Source: Hypericum androsaemum
Lineage: Eukaryota > Streptophyta > Magnoliopsida > Malpighiales > Hypericaceae
Direction of reading: 5' to 3'
DNA: 64,000 nucleotides
NCBI GenBank assembly: GCA_963995505.1
Contig: OZ023190.1
Coordinates: 16,734,092 to 16,798,091 of the forward strand
Part shown: piece by piece, positions 47,890-60,170 of the stretch
Numbering within the stretch: the first letter of the stretch is position 1
How the letters are laid out: each line of letters opens with the position of its first letter
Program-made: the position numbers and the translations under genes
The notes under the pieces: model-generated
Database searches by the model: none
The model's input: only the letters and a program-made list of their open reading frames with translations
Told to the model about the DNA's origin: nothing

Positions 47890-48300
47890 AGTTCTTAGTT
47901 ACCGCGGAGGGCAGAGGACATCCTACGGCTGACGATCTCGTAGTCATCGTCAACGCCACCACCGGTCATCAGGAAGAGAACGGTGGCGATGAGGAGCAGG
48001 GTAGAGACGACGAGGAGGACCCCCCCCCCCCCCCCCCCCCCCCCCGCCCGCCCCGGTAGCACTGGATCTTGTCAGAGAGGGGCTCAGAGCGCGGAGTCTG
48101 GATTTGGATCGGCGATCCCCCGGCTACCGTCATCTCCTGCGCCAAGTCCACCGACTTTCGGTACCTCGCCATCTCCAAGTCCATGGACCAATGGGGGAAC
48201 GGTTTTGGAGGGGGAGAGTGAGGGAGTGGTGGTGGGCGTCATCGTTCTGGGGGTTCTCTCGACCATGTTCTTCACAAACCTGTTCTTTTCACCATGTTCT
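47890..48300 (-). pseudogene. Captured gene fragment inside MULE 1
   Basis: On the minus strand a protein-like piece (MTVAGGSPIQIQTPRSEPLS) is followed, past a long homopolymer, by a membrane-helix-like piece in a different frame (LLVVSTLLLIATVLFLMTGG) and an acidic tail with DDDYEIVSRRMSS. This could be the N-terminal exon of a membrane protein, captured and then broken by a C/G run that shifts frame. The parent gene is not identified. Confidence 0.4.
48020..48045 (+). repeat. Poly(C) tract, 26 bases
   Basis: An uninterrupted run of 26 C, followed by GCCCGCCCC, lies within the captured fragment. Runs of this length are rare in plant DNA and prone to slippage or assembly error. Confidence 0.9.
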
Positions 48301-48765
48301 TCACGATTAGTGGTGTTATTTTGAAGATTGGAATTAAAGATCTTAAATTTTTGTTCTTCTGCGGTTGCTTTTTGTTCTTAGATTTGCAAGTGAACCATCC
48401 TGGAGTAAGTAGCTTAGATTGATTTGCAATAGAGCACTTTGGTGATTTAGGGATCTTGATTATTTAGGGTTGAAGTTCGATTTTCGCAACCATGGCCACT
48501 ATCGTTGGGAAAGAAGGTTGATCTTGTTCACATTTCACAGAGAATATGAAGGGCGAGGAAGAAGATGAGTTTATATTTTTTGAAGAGTATTTTGGTCATT
48601 TTCATGACAAAAAAAATGAAAAAATGGGTGTTGATGTCAGCCAGGGACCCGAGAGTATCCAAAATTAAACACGGGGGACGTCAGCATAAATTTTAGAAAT
48701 ACAAAGACCCGAGAAGGAGAGACACTAAACTATAGGAACCTGAGCATAATTTTTCCTTCATTAAA

Positions 48766-49559
48766 TTATAGATATCAAAGTACTATAATACCGTTAGATA
48801 TCTCGATTATGGGTTTCAATTAATCCTTTCCGAAAAATTGAATAGTCTTCCCGAACAAGTCTTTTATTTAGTAAATAACATCGATGAAGCTATCTGCTAC
48901 CACGAATTCTACGAACTTAGAAGTTCAAATTATAGAACTGATTATGCTAAAATTTGAAAAGAACAGATTTTTCATCATTTATAATCCTCTCTAATTCGAA
49001 TATACACTAGTTGCTTCCGTAAGTCTGTTGCATGCTCGATTGATGCGAACTATCATGGGCCCTGATGGGCTTCTAAAATTGGAATCCGTGAGGCCCAACT
49101 CGTTTCCATAAGCCCAACAATTTGAGAAGTAAGTTTTCACCAATTTGAGAGAACTTCATTGAACCTCTATCTTGTGAAAAGTAACTTCTGTTTTATGCTA
49201 TGTCTGGAGCATGCAATTTTTAAGTCAAAGTGACCTAGTAATAAACCGACTAATTCAGATTAAAGCCGAGTATGATATGTAAAGAGAGCATGTAATTGAT
49301 TGAACAATGAGACAAGAAACTTGTGGCGAAATAGGACCAGGAATTGCATTAACTTGGCTGCTGCCTATTCCTTAACATTTTTTTCCTCCCATTGGAAGAT
49401 CGAATGAAATGCTTTTTAACAGCTATTATGTACATATAACAGCCCTTTCTATGATTTGCCTATCTCTTATCTGGCTTGGCCAGGTTCGGACAACAAGTAG
49501 TATGCACCTTTTTCTCCGGACAACTTCCTGCTTTGAGCCTGAATGATGATTGATTTCTG
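48766..49559. other. Intergenic DNA, includes probable beta-galactosidase 3' UTR
   Basis: No coding signal. The part next to 49560 should hold the 3' UTR of the minus-strand beta-galactosidase gene. Confidence 0.45.
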
Positions 49560-52500
49560 TCATACGCTCGCTATGGCCCTCCGGGATAGAGAGATGCCAG
49601 CGGGATCGCCCCCAAACTCTTCGAACACAACCAGCAGGTTCCCGGTCGGGTTCAGCCATGATCGCGGAACATGGTACCTAAATCATCAACAGCTTTATCT
49701 GTTGCAGTTACTCTGGAGAGACAACAAGATGATAAAGGACTAGAGTTAGTAGCAGATTTCTCACCATCTCTGAGAGGGCTCTCCGCAATTGCTCCGGCAT
49801 TTCGCATCTTTGAATACCCCAGCGTAATCGCAGCCGCCACAGCTACCCCTAGCTATGTATCCTGGCCAATGGCGCCCAATGCTCTGGCCGTTTATCCACA
49901 TTAGACCCTTTCCCATGCCAATCATGTCTAGAGCTAAAGGATCGCTTCCTTCGGGTGCATCAAAGGTTGTCTGCATGAAGATAATTGTATATTTAGAAAA
50001 CTTGAGCCGAAGTCGGATAACCAGATGAGAAGGGAACTGCTGCAAATATCCAATAACTTTACCTTGTACCATGTTAAAGGCTGTTGTTTAGCCATCAGCA
50101 TCCATTCAACCAAAGAACTGCCACTAACAGTATCTAGTTTCAACGCCTCGCCTTTCAGACCAATCTGCAGAAGGGCACGACGATTAATGGTTCCCCCCAT
50201 CACTCCGTAAAGACGAAGATCGCGACATCCAGAACAGACAGAAATTGACCTTGTACGACCATTTCCAGCTTGATAGATCCCATGTGCCATCATTTAACCC
50301 CTTCAATGTAATTGGACCCAAAACTCCTGCATTCCATGTCTCGTAATGCAGACCAACATTCTGATATCAGTCAACACAGAGAGAAAGCGAGTTCCGGCAT
50401 CAGAAATAGCATCACAATGATGAAAAAGAGGCAAGTGCAGAGAGGCTCAACCGACGCACCGGAAGACCGACGGCTGCACTCAGCAAAGACAGCTTGTTTG
50501 TACCGGCTGTCAACTTTACATTCTGGCTGAATGTTAACTTGGGATTTGCTAGACTACCATAGACATTTCCTACTAGTTGGCCATCGATGAAAACATGCAT
50601 GGCATGCCCGGCCGACCAGATTGTGAGGAGAGGGTATTGTCCTGTTGTAAGAAATCCTTCATTGGGATCTATCTTCACACTGTAAAAGAGAGCGTATTCA
50701 TCAAGATTCATAGGCGTAATTTTCGGAACTTGGGGCAGAAAGATGCTGGATAGATCGGATGCTCACTCTGTCATATACCACAGGTAGTCTGTAGCATCCC
50801 TGGTTACATTAACTTGCTCATAGAGGCCATTTAGTGTAGTTACATCACTATCGTCGGCAGTAGCTGTTTCTTCGATGTACGACTGCCATGAGAAACTGCC
50901 TACCGATGTCATCTTCGTCCGTGAGCTCGGTGCACGCACCTGCATAGACGTAACTATTCAAGCTTAGATTCAATCACCACTATTTCTTCTAGTTAGTATC
51001 AAGTCAGCCTTCTTACTGTTGCAGTGTTATGAGCTTCAGTATTGCAATCAGGGAGGATGCTGACCGACCAACGTGGCAGATCATATTGCGCATTTCTGAA
51101 GTTCACTTTCACCGAGTATTTCGTGTCATAATTTTCAAGGAACGCGGAACAGAGAGCCTCCGATTGGAACACGTGAGCCTGCAAAATAGCAGCGCTGATG
51201 AAACGAAGGCTAAAGCTGCAGAATTTAAAGAACTCAACTTTTTGGCGATACCTCTTGGTTTTTCCCTAGTGATATCACCTGAGGATCTACTGATACTAAA
51301 GCGGGCTCACATTGTTTGATTGCTTTATGCAGATCCCTCAGGTGGCCCCATTTCGGCTCTCTAGGTAGTCCTGTGTACATACCGTATTCGTAAATCGCAA
51401 TTCTTGTGGCTCGTGATTACGCAATTCGGTGAGGATGCATACCGTATTCGTCAAGAGGAGCATCATAGTCATAGCTAGTAGCCATGAAGGGACCACCAGC
51501 AGTCCGTCCAAAATTAGTTCCGCCATGGTACTGCAACCAAAATGAACAAAAGTCAATAAAAAGAAGAAGAAGACATTAATACACCATCCACAACAAGAAA
51601 ATCATCATTTCCTATGTCTTTACTACAATGTACTTGCCATGTAATAATTAATGAAGGAGCCACCATTCTGTATGAACCTTGCAACAGAAAATGCTAAATC
51701 TTCGACTGGCCTATTAGGTATTGCCCCTCCAAATTCCGTATACCTGCAAGACAGATCATCCAGCAGAAGAATTCAGTTGAAAGAGAGGCAGCAATAAATA
51801 CAATTCGAGCTCATCTGCAATAAATTTGGTGCCAGACACCAGTTATTTATGTCACTTACCAACCGGTCCAGGCCTCGGTCCACATCTTCGGCTTGTAGTC
51901 CTTGTTCGGTTTGAATCCCTCGCAGTAGTACCCATTGCAGGTATCAATCTGCAGAATGTATGTATCATAAAGTTCAAGGTTTCCCTTCCAGTAACAAAAT
52001 CTACTGCAACAGTTGGGAAAAATTTACTGCATTTCCTGTTTTGAGTCTTCAAAATTTTTTTTGAAAGGAAAATTTTTACACTTGAACCTTGGACCTCCTT
52101 GAAATTTACAACGCCTTGTGCCGCTAGGCTACATGTCCTATGACTTTTGAGTCTTCAAAATGTAGTTGCATAACAAACTCACTAGCTAGAGTTTAATCTG
52201 TTTTGTCATTTGACACGGTTCGATCCACCAATCTAATAGATATTCGGATATTAATTAACATATGTGAAAGACGACTTACGACTGGATCAGGGGCATCCTC
52301 CTGCTTGCACATAACCCAGGGGATACCAGTTTGTAGCCCCACGGCCATGTCAGCTGCCCATTTCGTGTATGTTTTTCCAGGTGCCCCAATCTCCCATTCC
52401 ACCGGCCCATATTCGTTTTCTATCTGATAGCAAACCGTTAAACAAGTCTCGTGGAAAACATTACGGAGAGAGTCATTCTTAAAATAGGTCCGAAAATGCT

Positions 52501-53660
52501 GGACTCAGAATATCAGAATTTATGCAAAGAAAAACTATTATACAAGACAAAAAGTAAGTCCACCTAGAACTATAGAATCCTTTGCTTTGGACCCGACTCG
52601 AACTCGAATGTTGTATCTTCAATTAGTTCAGCAGACAATTCCACCTTTAGAAACACGGTAATGCAGTTCAATATTCCAACAGGTTTTGAACTTTTACCTG
52701 GGAAAGGATGATTGGCCCTCCCTGGGTTTGAAACAGCTTCTCTGACTTCATCAATCTCACTATTTTCTCTGTGAACTTCTGCATTGCCGCCTTCATTGTA
52801 ATTTCCCAAAATAAAGAGAAAAAAAGATTACAAATTTAAGACGGTCGACAGCTAGAATCGTGTCAAGACAAACCCATTAAAACACAAAAAAAAGAGGAAA
52901 TTTTATTAAACAATGGGGATTCGAACCTTAAAAGGCTCGTTGTCGGTTCTAAAAGCAATGCCAGGGACATACTTGAGCCAAACCGGGAATCCCCTGCACC
53001 CAGTAAAGAAAACAGAGCATAAAGGACACATTGCTCGAACATGTATTAGTTAATGCGTGTTCGAAAGCCGAGTGGTAAAAAGAATAGTTAAGTTACCCGA
53101 AGTTCCATTCGGCGCAGACGTATGGACCAATCCGAAGATGAACATAGAGGCCCGCCTGTTGAACCAGCTTGACGAACTTAACGAGATCGTACCTATCCTC
53201 GAAGTAATACTTCATGGGGGGGTTTTTTTTTTGCCAGAAAAAAAAAAGAAACTTTAATGAGCAAGAACCAATAATGTAGCCAACCGAATTAGAACATAAA
53301 AAGAGAGAGTTAGAGAATCACATTTCCAGGAGAAGGCTCGTGCCCGTTCCAGAATACGTAAGTCTGGATAACATCCAATCCACCATCTTTCGCTTTCTGT
53401 ATTAGACCTGGCCACATCTGCCACCCACCCGAACAAATTCGAGCAGTTTTATGATCGTTACGACATACCAAGTGACAATATTTACGAAGTGTTAGTACCT
53501 CAGGTGTGCTTCTGGGATAGTGAATGGACCCGGAGATTAGGATCCTTCTCTGCCCGTTGATTATTACAGCCTTATGGTCGTAAGTAACAGAAGCTGTGAT
53601 TGGAGAAACCCACCAAGAGACAAGCACCAAGAAGAACAACGACATGTCCCAGGTTGGCAT
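49560..53660 (-). CDS. Beta-galactosidase, GH35, 722 residues
   Basis: The secreted cell-wall enzyme removes terminal beta-galactose from pectin and other wall glycans. Seventeen exons keep frame: 53499-53660, 53322-53417, 53097-53209, 52927-52993, 52698-52790, 52280-52423, 51860-51948, 51638-51743, 51443-51530, 51252-51370, 51017-51178, 50767-50939, 50460-50679, 50250-50360, 50063-50164, 49765-49970 and 49560-49677. Residues 1-23 are a signal peptide ([17 protein letters not shown]). The GH35 catalytic acid is Glu181 ([11 protein letters not shown]) and the nucleophile Glu250 ([15 protein letters not shown]). The IHYPRS and [12 protein letters not shown] motifs are intact. The C-terminus ends after [20 protein letters not shown], without the SUEL lectin domain some homologues add. 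Length matches the BGAL2/BGAL4 group. Intron 8 uses a GC donor. A SINE sits in intron 6. An earlier ATG at 53708 is possible, but 53660 gives the standard signal peptide. Confidence 0.94.
52056..52144 (-). mobile_element. tRNA-derived SINE (copy 3) in beta-galactosidase intron 6
   Basis: On the minus strand it has an A box (TAGCCTAGCGGCACAAG), the start of the B box (GGTTCAAG), GTGTAAAAATTTT and an A tail. A perfect 17-bp target duplication, TTTTGAGTCTTCAAAAT, lies at 52039-52055 and 52145-52161. It shares the host gene's orientation. The B box is cut short compared with copy 2. Confidence 0.9.
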
Positions 53661-54642
53661 TTTTATTGAACCAACAGCTGCCACCTTCTTACTTAAACAC
53701 CAAGACAAGAAAGAACCCAGAAGAACATAAAGCCAGTGGCTTCCTGGTTTTGCAAACCAAGACTGGTTTTTTGAGAGAGAGAGAGAGAGTGTGTGAGTGT
53801 GTGTTAAGGGGTTTGGAATTGGCGGGTCACGGGTGGGGATATAAATTGATTCGTTGTTGGGGTTTTGCTTTGGGTGGGAGTTTCGGTTGGTTACTTACAA
53901 GTTTGATATTGTTGGGAATGTGCCTTACCTGTTTTTATATCGTTACCCTAGGACTACTTTTTCTTAACTCTATGAATGTATATCATTTTATTTTCATGGT
54001 ATTTCTAAAAATAAAAAATGGCTACAATGCCTAATTTTAGGCCTAGTGTCCTAGTAGATGTTGATTTAGTTAATATCATATGCATTTTGATCTGCTACTC
54101 AAATTTAAATTATTCGATCAATTATATGTAGCATATAATTTTGACACAATTGATACGGGTCAATATTTTTTTATTAATATCGTAAAGTATAGTAACATCA
54201 CATCATTCGATTTGTTCCCCCCATACGTGAGATGGTTAATATTTACATGGGATAATATTTGGGAAAAAAATATATGAATTTGTGAAATGTTAAAAAATTT
54301 GATTTTACTTGAGGAATTTTTTAGTTCAAGACTTTTGAATATAAAAAATTCATTGGGAAGTCATCCTAAAATATGGGATTTTACAATGAAAAGAAATATT
54401 CAGGACAAAACAAAATCGCCTAGTTGATATCATACGTACCCCGGTAGCAATTTTTTGTATAAATTTTTACTGCACCAAATTATATTGTGTCAAATTCCCA
54501 CGCAAGATTTCAAGGTTGCAGCCGTATCCCGGTAACATTGCAGATGCTAGTTGTAACTTCTAAGTTACATTTTTTGATTTATAATTTTAGTTCGAATGCA
54601 AATAATTTTTGTTCATCGCTAATTTTTTTTGCCTTGTTATAG
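53661..54642. promoter_or_regulatory. Beta-galactosidase 5' flank and intergenic DNA
   Basis: This contains the promoter and 5' UTR of the minus-strand gene. A GA/GT dinucleotide run (about 53773-53803) lies 110-145 bp upstream of the start. No other gene was seen. Confidence 0.5.
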
Positions 54643-55230
54643 TAAAATCTCTCTAAAGTGATTCTCTCTAAAGTGATAACTTCTCTAAATTGATAAAAAG
54701 TCTCGGTCCCGAGTCTGGACCAGTGTTAAAATGTGATAACCCCTCTATCGTAATAACTGATACTTTTTCAAAAAAAATTAGTGTAAAATTTCGGTCCCAA
54801 TTTTTGCATAAAGTGATATTTTTCAATAAATACATATATTTTTACGTACTTTGCAAATTTGCAAATTATTTTAAGATGTTAATTTATGCTAGATTTTCTT
54901 GTTTGATAATTTTTACGTCATCATTCATCTTTTGAATTATTTTCAAATGGTTCTTTTGATCGCCGTCTTGTTTATAACAATTTTTTTAATCGAGTGTAGC
55001 ATTTGAATAACGCTATAAGCAGAGATTTAAGGTATCTCGTGACTTTTATTTGATTGATTCAAAATTGCATCAACAATATCTTGTTCGCTCGGAGTGTAAC
55101 AGATAGACAGATCTTGGTCAAATGAGAATTACACAATAAATTTTTTGTAGTAAAAAAATATAAATTCCTCTTATATAATAACCTCTCTAAACTGATAATT
55201 TTCTCCGGTCCCAGAAATTTTACTGTGTTC
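54643..55230. repeat. Dispersed DNA-transposon-like repeat, copy B
   Basis: This aligns with 46650-47190. The left end AGTAAAATCTCT and the reverse complement of the right end AGTAAAATTTCT form a short terminal inverted repeat with one mismatch. Subterminal CTCTCTAAA motifs occur near both ends in inverted orientation. No coding capacity and no clear target duplication. Confidence 0.6.
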
Positions 55231-55926
55231 ACTGCATGGTATTGTTTTTCACAATCCAGTCCTCCAACGATGCTAATTAATGAACTCAAGGATTAAAGTT
55301 AGGACTTTTCGTATAAATATTAGAAGCATCTTATTCTATTAGAAGGTCAAGTAAGATATATTACATTCCTTTAAAGCGACCAATTCTCTAATTCGTAATA
55401 CCTTTACGCTAAATAATAGTGAGTAACGTGAGATTCAATTTAGGAGTCACTTCTAATAATATTTAAAATGTTCATAAAATTCGAATTTAAAATTAAAAAA
55501 AATTAAGTTTCTTAATTTTTGGACCAACGATCTTGTATTAGATTGTTTAAATCCATAACAATTAACTTTCCAGTTTCCATTGCTTCTAGTCGAGGAGAAT
55601 TTTTCACTGATTGACTAATATTAATGTATTATTATTATTACCAAGTCTTACCGTCATAAGAGATTTAGAAAAAGGGCCAACGCATGAAATTAAAGTTGCC
55701 ACATCTCTGGACTCCGTTCCACAAATGAAATAAAGTAGCAGGTTACTTGTCCCAACGGCTGAAGTGTAAACACGATTAAAATTTTAATAACTGAGTGAAC
55801 CGAATAAAATTTTAGTAATTGGATATTTCCAAGAGAAACTGAACCAAGAATTTAATTGCAACAATTTTGTAATTTTTTTGCTTCATCGTGTATAGCAAAA
55901 TCATTTTTAAATTTTTTTTGATAGGA
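55231..55926. other. AT-rich intergenic DNA, nothing recognised
   Basis: There is no coding signal and no repeat ends other than the flank of the MULE that follows. Confidence 0.5.
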
Positions 55927-55963
55927 TATTAAAAAGAAAAAATTACTCTGTAGCCCCTGGAGT

Positions 55964-58900
55964 TAGACCTGACCATGAATTGAATCATATTCGTGATTCG
56001 ATTCGATTTGATTCGTTAAAAATTCGATTCAAATTCGTCATGATACGAATTGAATATGGTTCAAACTTTTATAATTCGTCAAACTGGCAAAATTAATTCG
56101 AATTCGATTCGAGTTAAATTCGAGTCAAATTCGATTCGAGTTGAATTCGTATCGAATTCGTGTATATATAATATAATAATAATCTGTTAAAAAAAGTGGG
56201 GGAGGCGGGATTCGGGAACGGGAAGCGGGGAAGGGAATTTTAAAAATTGGGGAGAAGGTGGGGCCCACACAAAAAATAAAAAAGGGGGAGAGTTTGCATT
56301 TTTTGTTTAAAAGATGATGACGTCATCGCCTGCATCATTGATGATGTCATTGTCTGCGTCAGCAAAGGGAAAATTATAGTTGGAATTTTTTTTGTTACCG
56401 TTTTAATACCCATGTTACCATTTTCTTACTGTTTGTCCTTTTTTATATTATTTAAATTTTTTTAAATTCAACATTTTTTCCAAACTCTATAAATACCACC
56501 TTTTATTCTTCAAATTTTACACATTCCAATCTCAACTCTCTACTTCTCTTATTAAAAATTTAAGCTATATACATTCTCCCTCAAGTTTACTAATTAGTCA
56601 TTAGATATATTAGTCATATTTCTCATATATTTACTCATATTACTATATAATTATGTCATCAAGTAGAGGAAATAGAGGTAAGAAAAAACGTGTGGAACAT
56701 CACGATTCTATTGAATCGGATTTTCCACTGATTTCTACTTATCCTATTCCGGAAGAAACGATGAACGTCCATGATGAAGCTCAACGGGAAAGTGTTGATT
56801 CAATATTCAACAATCCACAAAAGGTAAAAAGACCATCTTCATTACTTTTTACTAAGTATTTCACAAAAAAATTTACCGGAGAAAAATGTATTTTCATCAT
56901 TACATGTAATTATTGTGGTAAACAATATGAATTCAAAACCGGGAATGAATATGGTACTTATACTATTCATTTGAATACTAAACATTCTCACGAGTTGATT
57001 TTGAAAAATCACAAACTCAATTATCGACTACACCTAATATTTTATTTCATTACACCGATCAAAATAATAGAAAAGAATTAGCTAAATTAGTTGCTACCGA
57101 ATATTTATCTTTTAGTTTTGGTGAAAAACTTAATTTTACAACTTATTGTCAAAATGCTTTAAATCATAGTGTAACAAAAGTTTCACGAAGTACATTAACA
57201 CGATATGTAAAAGATTTATACAAGAAAAATAAAAAAAAATTACAAACTTTTTTTTTGATTTTGATGGTCGAGTTTCTATATGTTGTGATACATGGAGTGA
57301 TCATTGGCAAAAATATTCATATTTTGGTGTTACATGTCATTGGATTGATAATAAATGAAATATACAAAAAAGAATAATTGCATATAGAATTTTTGATGAT
57401 AGTCATAGTGGGAATAATTGTTATAAAATATTGCATAATATTTTACAAGAATATAATCTAGTTCACAAAATATTTTCAATTTCTCTAGATAATGCAAGTT
57501 CTAATAATGTTATGGTTAAAGATTTAGAAATTCTTTGTACACGATTCGGAGAAAAAAAATTTCATATTAGATGTGCATGTCATATATTTAATCTTTGTAC
57601 CCAAGATAGAATTAAAGATTTGAACTCTACATTAGGACCAATTAAACAAGCACTTAATTTATTATGAGCTCGCCCAAAATTGCTAAAAGATTGAAAAAAA
57701 TTTACAAATTAAACAACATGAAACCAAAATATTTTTCACAAGATGTTCAACATCGTTGGAATTCGACTTATGAATTGTTAAAAGAAGCTCTTCCATACAA
57801 AGATCTTCTATGTAATTTTTTTTGCATCTAATGATCAAACTAATAATATTATGTTACAACCTTACCATTGGGACCTTGTACAAAAACTAAATAAACTTTT
57901 AGAATGTTTTAATTATGCTATACATCTTTTATCGGGTGTTTATTATCCTACATCTCATTTACTAATTTTAGAATGTTGTAATATATCGGAGACAATATAT
58001 AGCGCTTATCAAGATTTTGCATTGTCATCATGCGTTTCGGAAATGACTAACAAATGGTTAAAGTATTTCAGGGAGATTCCCCAACTTAATTTAATTGCAA
58101 CCGTTTTTATGCCGAACATTAAAATTGATGGTTTACAAAATTTATTATATGCGTATTACACAAATTTGGGGAATTTTATGCAAGTTGCTAATCTAGAAGA
58201 TCATGTTGTAATAATTACAAACAATGTAAAAAATGATATTTTGAATTTATTGAGTGAATATAGTAATAGGAATAATGCTTCTACATCTAATGAACCAACT
58301 CCCTCTCCCTCACAAGGTAAAAAATTAAGTTTTACGGAAAGATTGTTAATGAAAAACCAAAAAAGACCCCGAGGAATAAGTTTAACTAATTCGGAATTTG
58401 ATTTATATCTTAACACACAATTTGATATTCCATTTGTCAAACATTCTAGTTTTGCTTTATTAGAATGGTGGAACAACTATGTAGAACAATTTTCGGTTAT
58501 GTCAATTGTTGCAAAAGAATTGCTTGCTTGTCCGGTTTCGACGGTTACCGTGGAACAAGCATTTAGTGCAGGAGGTAATATTTTGGATGAGCACCGGTAC
58601 TCAATGACACCGCAATCTTTGGAGGCACAAGCATTGGTCGCCGATTGGACCAAGGCGGAAAGACGACAACAAGAATTGGTCCAGAAAAATTCAGACCAAC
58701 TATACGACCTCGATGATGCCACAACTGGTGAAAGCACAAACACATCCGACTAGGTGAGTTAGCTCCCTAAAGGTAAGAGAACTACGTGGGCTTTGATTCC
58801 TTCGGAGCTAAGGATACGTAGGCAACTTAATTTGGTACATTAAGTGCAAGCCCAATATTTAGTTTATTTCTTTTTCCCAAAAAATGTTAAACACTAATTC

Positions 58901-59221
58901 CTAATTTTTTAATATTTGAAGCAAAAATCAAAGTTTTTGAATTTTTCAAAAAATATCAAAACTTTTTGAACTTTTTCAAAAATATTTAAAATATTCAAAA
59001 AATAGAAGTTTTAGAATTTTTTAATTAAGTATTAAAATTATAGAATTAATTCGAATTCGATTATAATTCAAATTCGATTATAATTTGATTCAAATTTGAA
59101 AATTCATAATTTGTATTCGATTCGTCTTTTGAAGAATTGAATATGGTTTAATGTTTTGATGAATTCGAATTTATTCAAATTCGATTCGAATTTGTCCGAA
59201 TTCGAACCGTGATCAGGTCTA
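55964..59221 (+). mobile_element. hAT transposon, Ac-like, 3258 bp
   Basis: Both ends are TAGACCTGAYCAYG in inverted orientation, and a perfect 8-bp target duplication CCTGGAGT flanks it (55956-55963 and 59222-59229). Subterminal zones (about 55975-56160 and 59040-59210) are packed with ATTCGATTCGAATT-type repeats, probable transposase-binding sites. A TATA box (TATAAATA, 56488-56495) precedes a broken transposase at 56653-58753. The ends are intact, so it might still be moved by a related transposase. Confidence 0.92.
56653..58753 (+). pseudogene. hAT transposase, broken by frameshifts and stops
   Basis: Pieces of an Ac-type transposase appear in order. The first frame (56653-57081) holds a BED-type zinc finger (CNYCGKQYEF with a downstream H-x4-H). 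After a frameshift, a segment around 57260-57345 has the first catalytic Asp context (ICCDTWSDHW) and then a stop. 57431-57667 carries the second block (SISLDNASSN, then CACHIFNLC). Further stops lie at 57665-57850. The last frame (57851-58753, 300 codons) holds the hATC dimerisation domain (CPVSTVTVEQAFSAGGNILD). The protein cannot be made as one chain. Confidence 0.88.
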
Positions 59222-59399
59222 CCTGGAGTTTGCTTAAATATATTCAAAAGTCTTTCATGTTTGCAAAATACACGCCTACGTCTCTCTAATTTACTTTTAT
59301 TATACTTTCGAGTACCTAAATAAATTTTTTCTTTTTTTATCATTAAAATAACAAAAATATCCCTTAAAACAAAATAATTGCTTACGTCATATCTTCTTA

Positions 59400-60170
59400 T
59401 ACCTCCCCCAACCGCCAATCTCGACTCAAACAAAAAAAAACGCCGACTGATCACCATCGACGTACCATCGCATCCCGTCGAGGCTGACGTCGTTGTTGGG
59501 GGCCACCGGCATAGCTCGCTCGTTTTAAGCTTCAAGCGGCGGGTAATTAAAGGTGGATAAAGGTGCAACTCGTGGAAGTCCTTCCCTTCCGATGCGTGGA
59601 AGGCAGCAGCTGAAATCTGGGATTTTGAAAGATGGGTTTTGTTCCTCGGGGGTTCCTTCCTTTTTCTGGGCCTTCCGATCGAGGGGAGCTGGGCGGGGGA
59701 GAGGGAGAGGACGGTGGAGGGGAGGACGCTGGCCTCGCCGCCGCCGCAGAGGGAGAGGAAGCAGGCATAGATTGAGGCGGCGGCGAAGGTAGCGAGCTGC
59801 TGGTAGAGGATGGACCGGGTCAGGGAGAGGAGAGCGGGCCGGGAGGGAAGAAGGTGGGCGGAGGGTGGATCGGGTTATGGGTTTACCCATTTGGGTCTGT
59901 TTATGGAGAGGGAGCGGGGCGACGGCCATGGTAACGGCGATGTAGATGGCGTACAGCTTGGATCGTTGAGAGGAAAAAACAGATTCAATTGAACGAGAAA
60001 AATAGAAAATCGAGATGGAGAGAGAGGGATGATTTTAATTGAAATTAATTGTGAAGCTTCTGGGTTCGGCTCTTTTTTAATGGTGAAGCTGTTTGGCTTC
60101 CTGAATCTACAGGGCGTTGCTTTCTGGATTTGAAGACGGAGGAGGGAGGAGGAGAAGACGGTTGATGTTA
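59400..60170 (-). pseudogene. Captured gene fragment inside MULE 2
   Basis: GC-rich DNA with protein-like minus-strand stretches in shifting frames, for example SKLYAIYIAVTMAVAPLPLH and, further on, LYQQLATFAAASIYACFLSL. The second looks like a membrane helix. The fragment differs from the one in MULE 1. I cannot name the source gene. Frame changes argue against function. Confidence 0.35.

Larger units (their letters stand above)
47409..48757. mobile_element. Mutator-like element 1, Pack-MULE candidate
   Basis: Long terminal inverted repeats of about 170 bp (47409-47580 and 48586-48757) match at roughly 75-80% by eye. Both carry, reading inward, a TTTCTAAAAT string, then CTCGGGTCCCTG and GACATCA. 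Flanks share TCATTAAA (47401-47408 and 48758-48765), with one further position differing, which fits a 9-bp Mutator target duplication. The 1-kb interior is GC-richer than the surroundings and contains gene-like sequence but no transposase. The terminal repeats are related to those of the element at 55936-60318. Confidence 0.75.

Noticed and set aside
48084..48324. Pro/Ser-rich plus-strand frame with a hydrophobic tail, like an arabinogalactan protein
   Set aside because: The minus-strand reading with a membrane helix and acidic tail looks more protein-like. Both lie in a MULE interior without a promoter.
52905..52930. GGTTCGAATCCCC on the minus strand, resembling a tRNA B box
   Set aside because: It is the splice donor of beta-galactosidase exon 4 plus intron start. 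No A box, cloverleaf or SINE body is present at the right distance.
49434..53450. Suspicion that the beta-galactosidase is a pseudogene because open frames are short and scattered
   Set aside because: All 17 exons join with standard splice sites (one GC donor) and keep frame to a normal C-terminus, with both catalytic Glu residues present.
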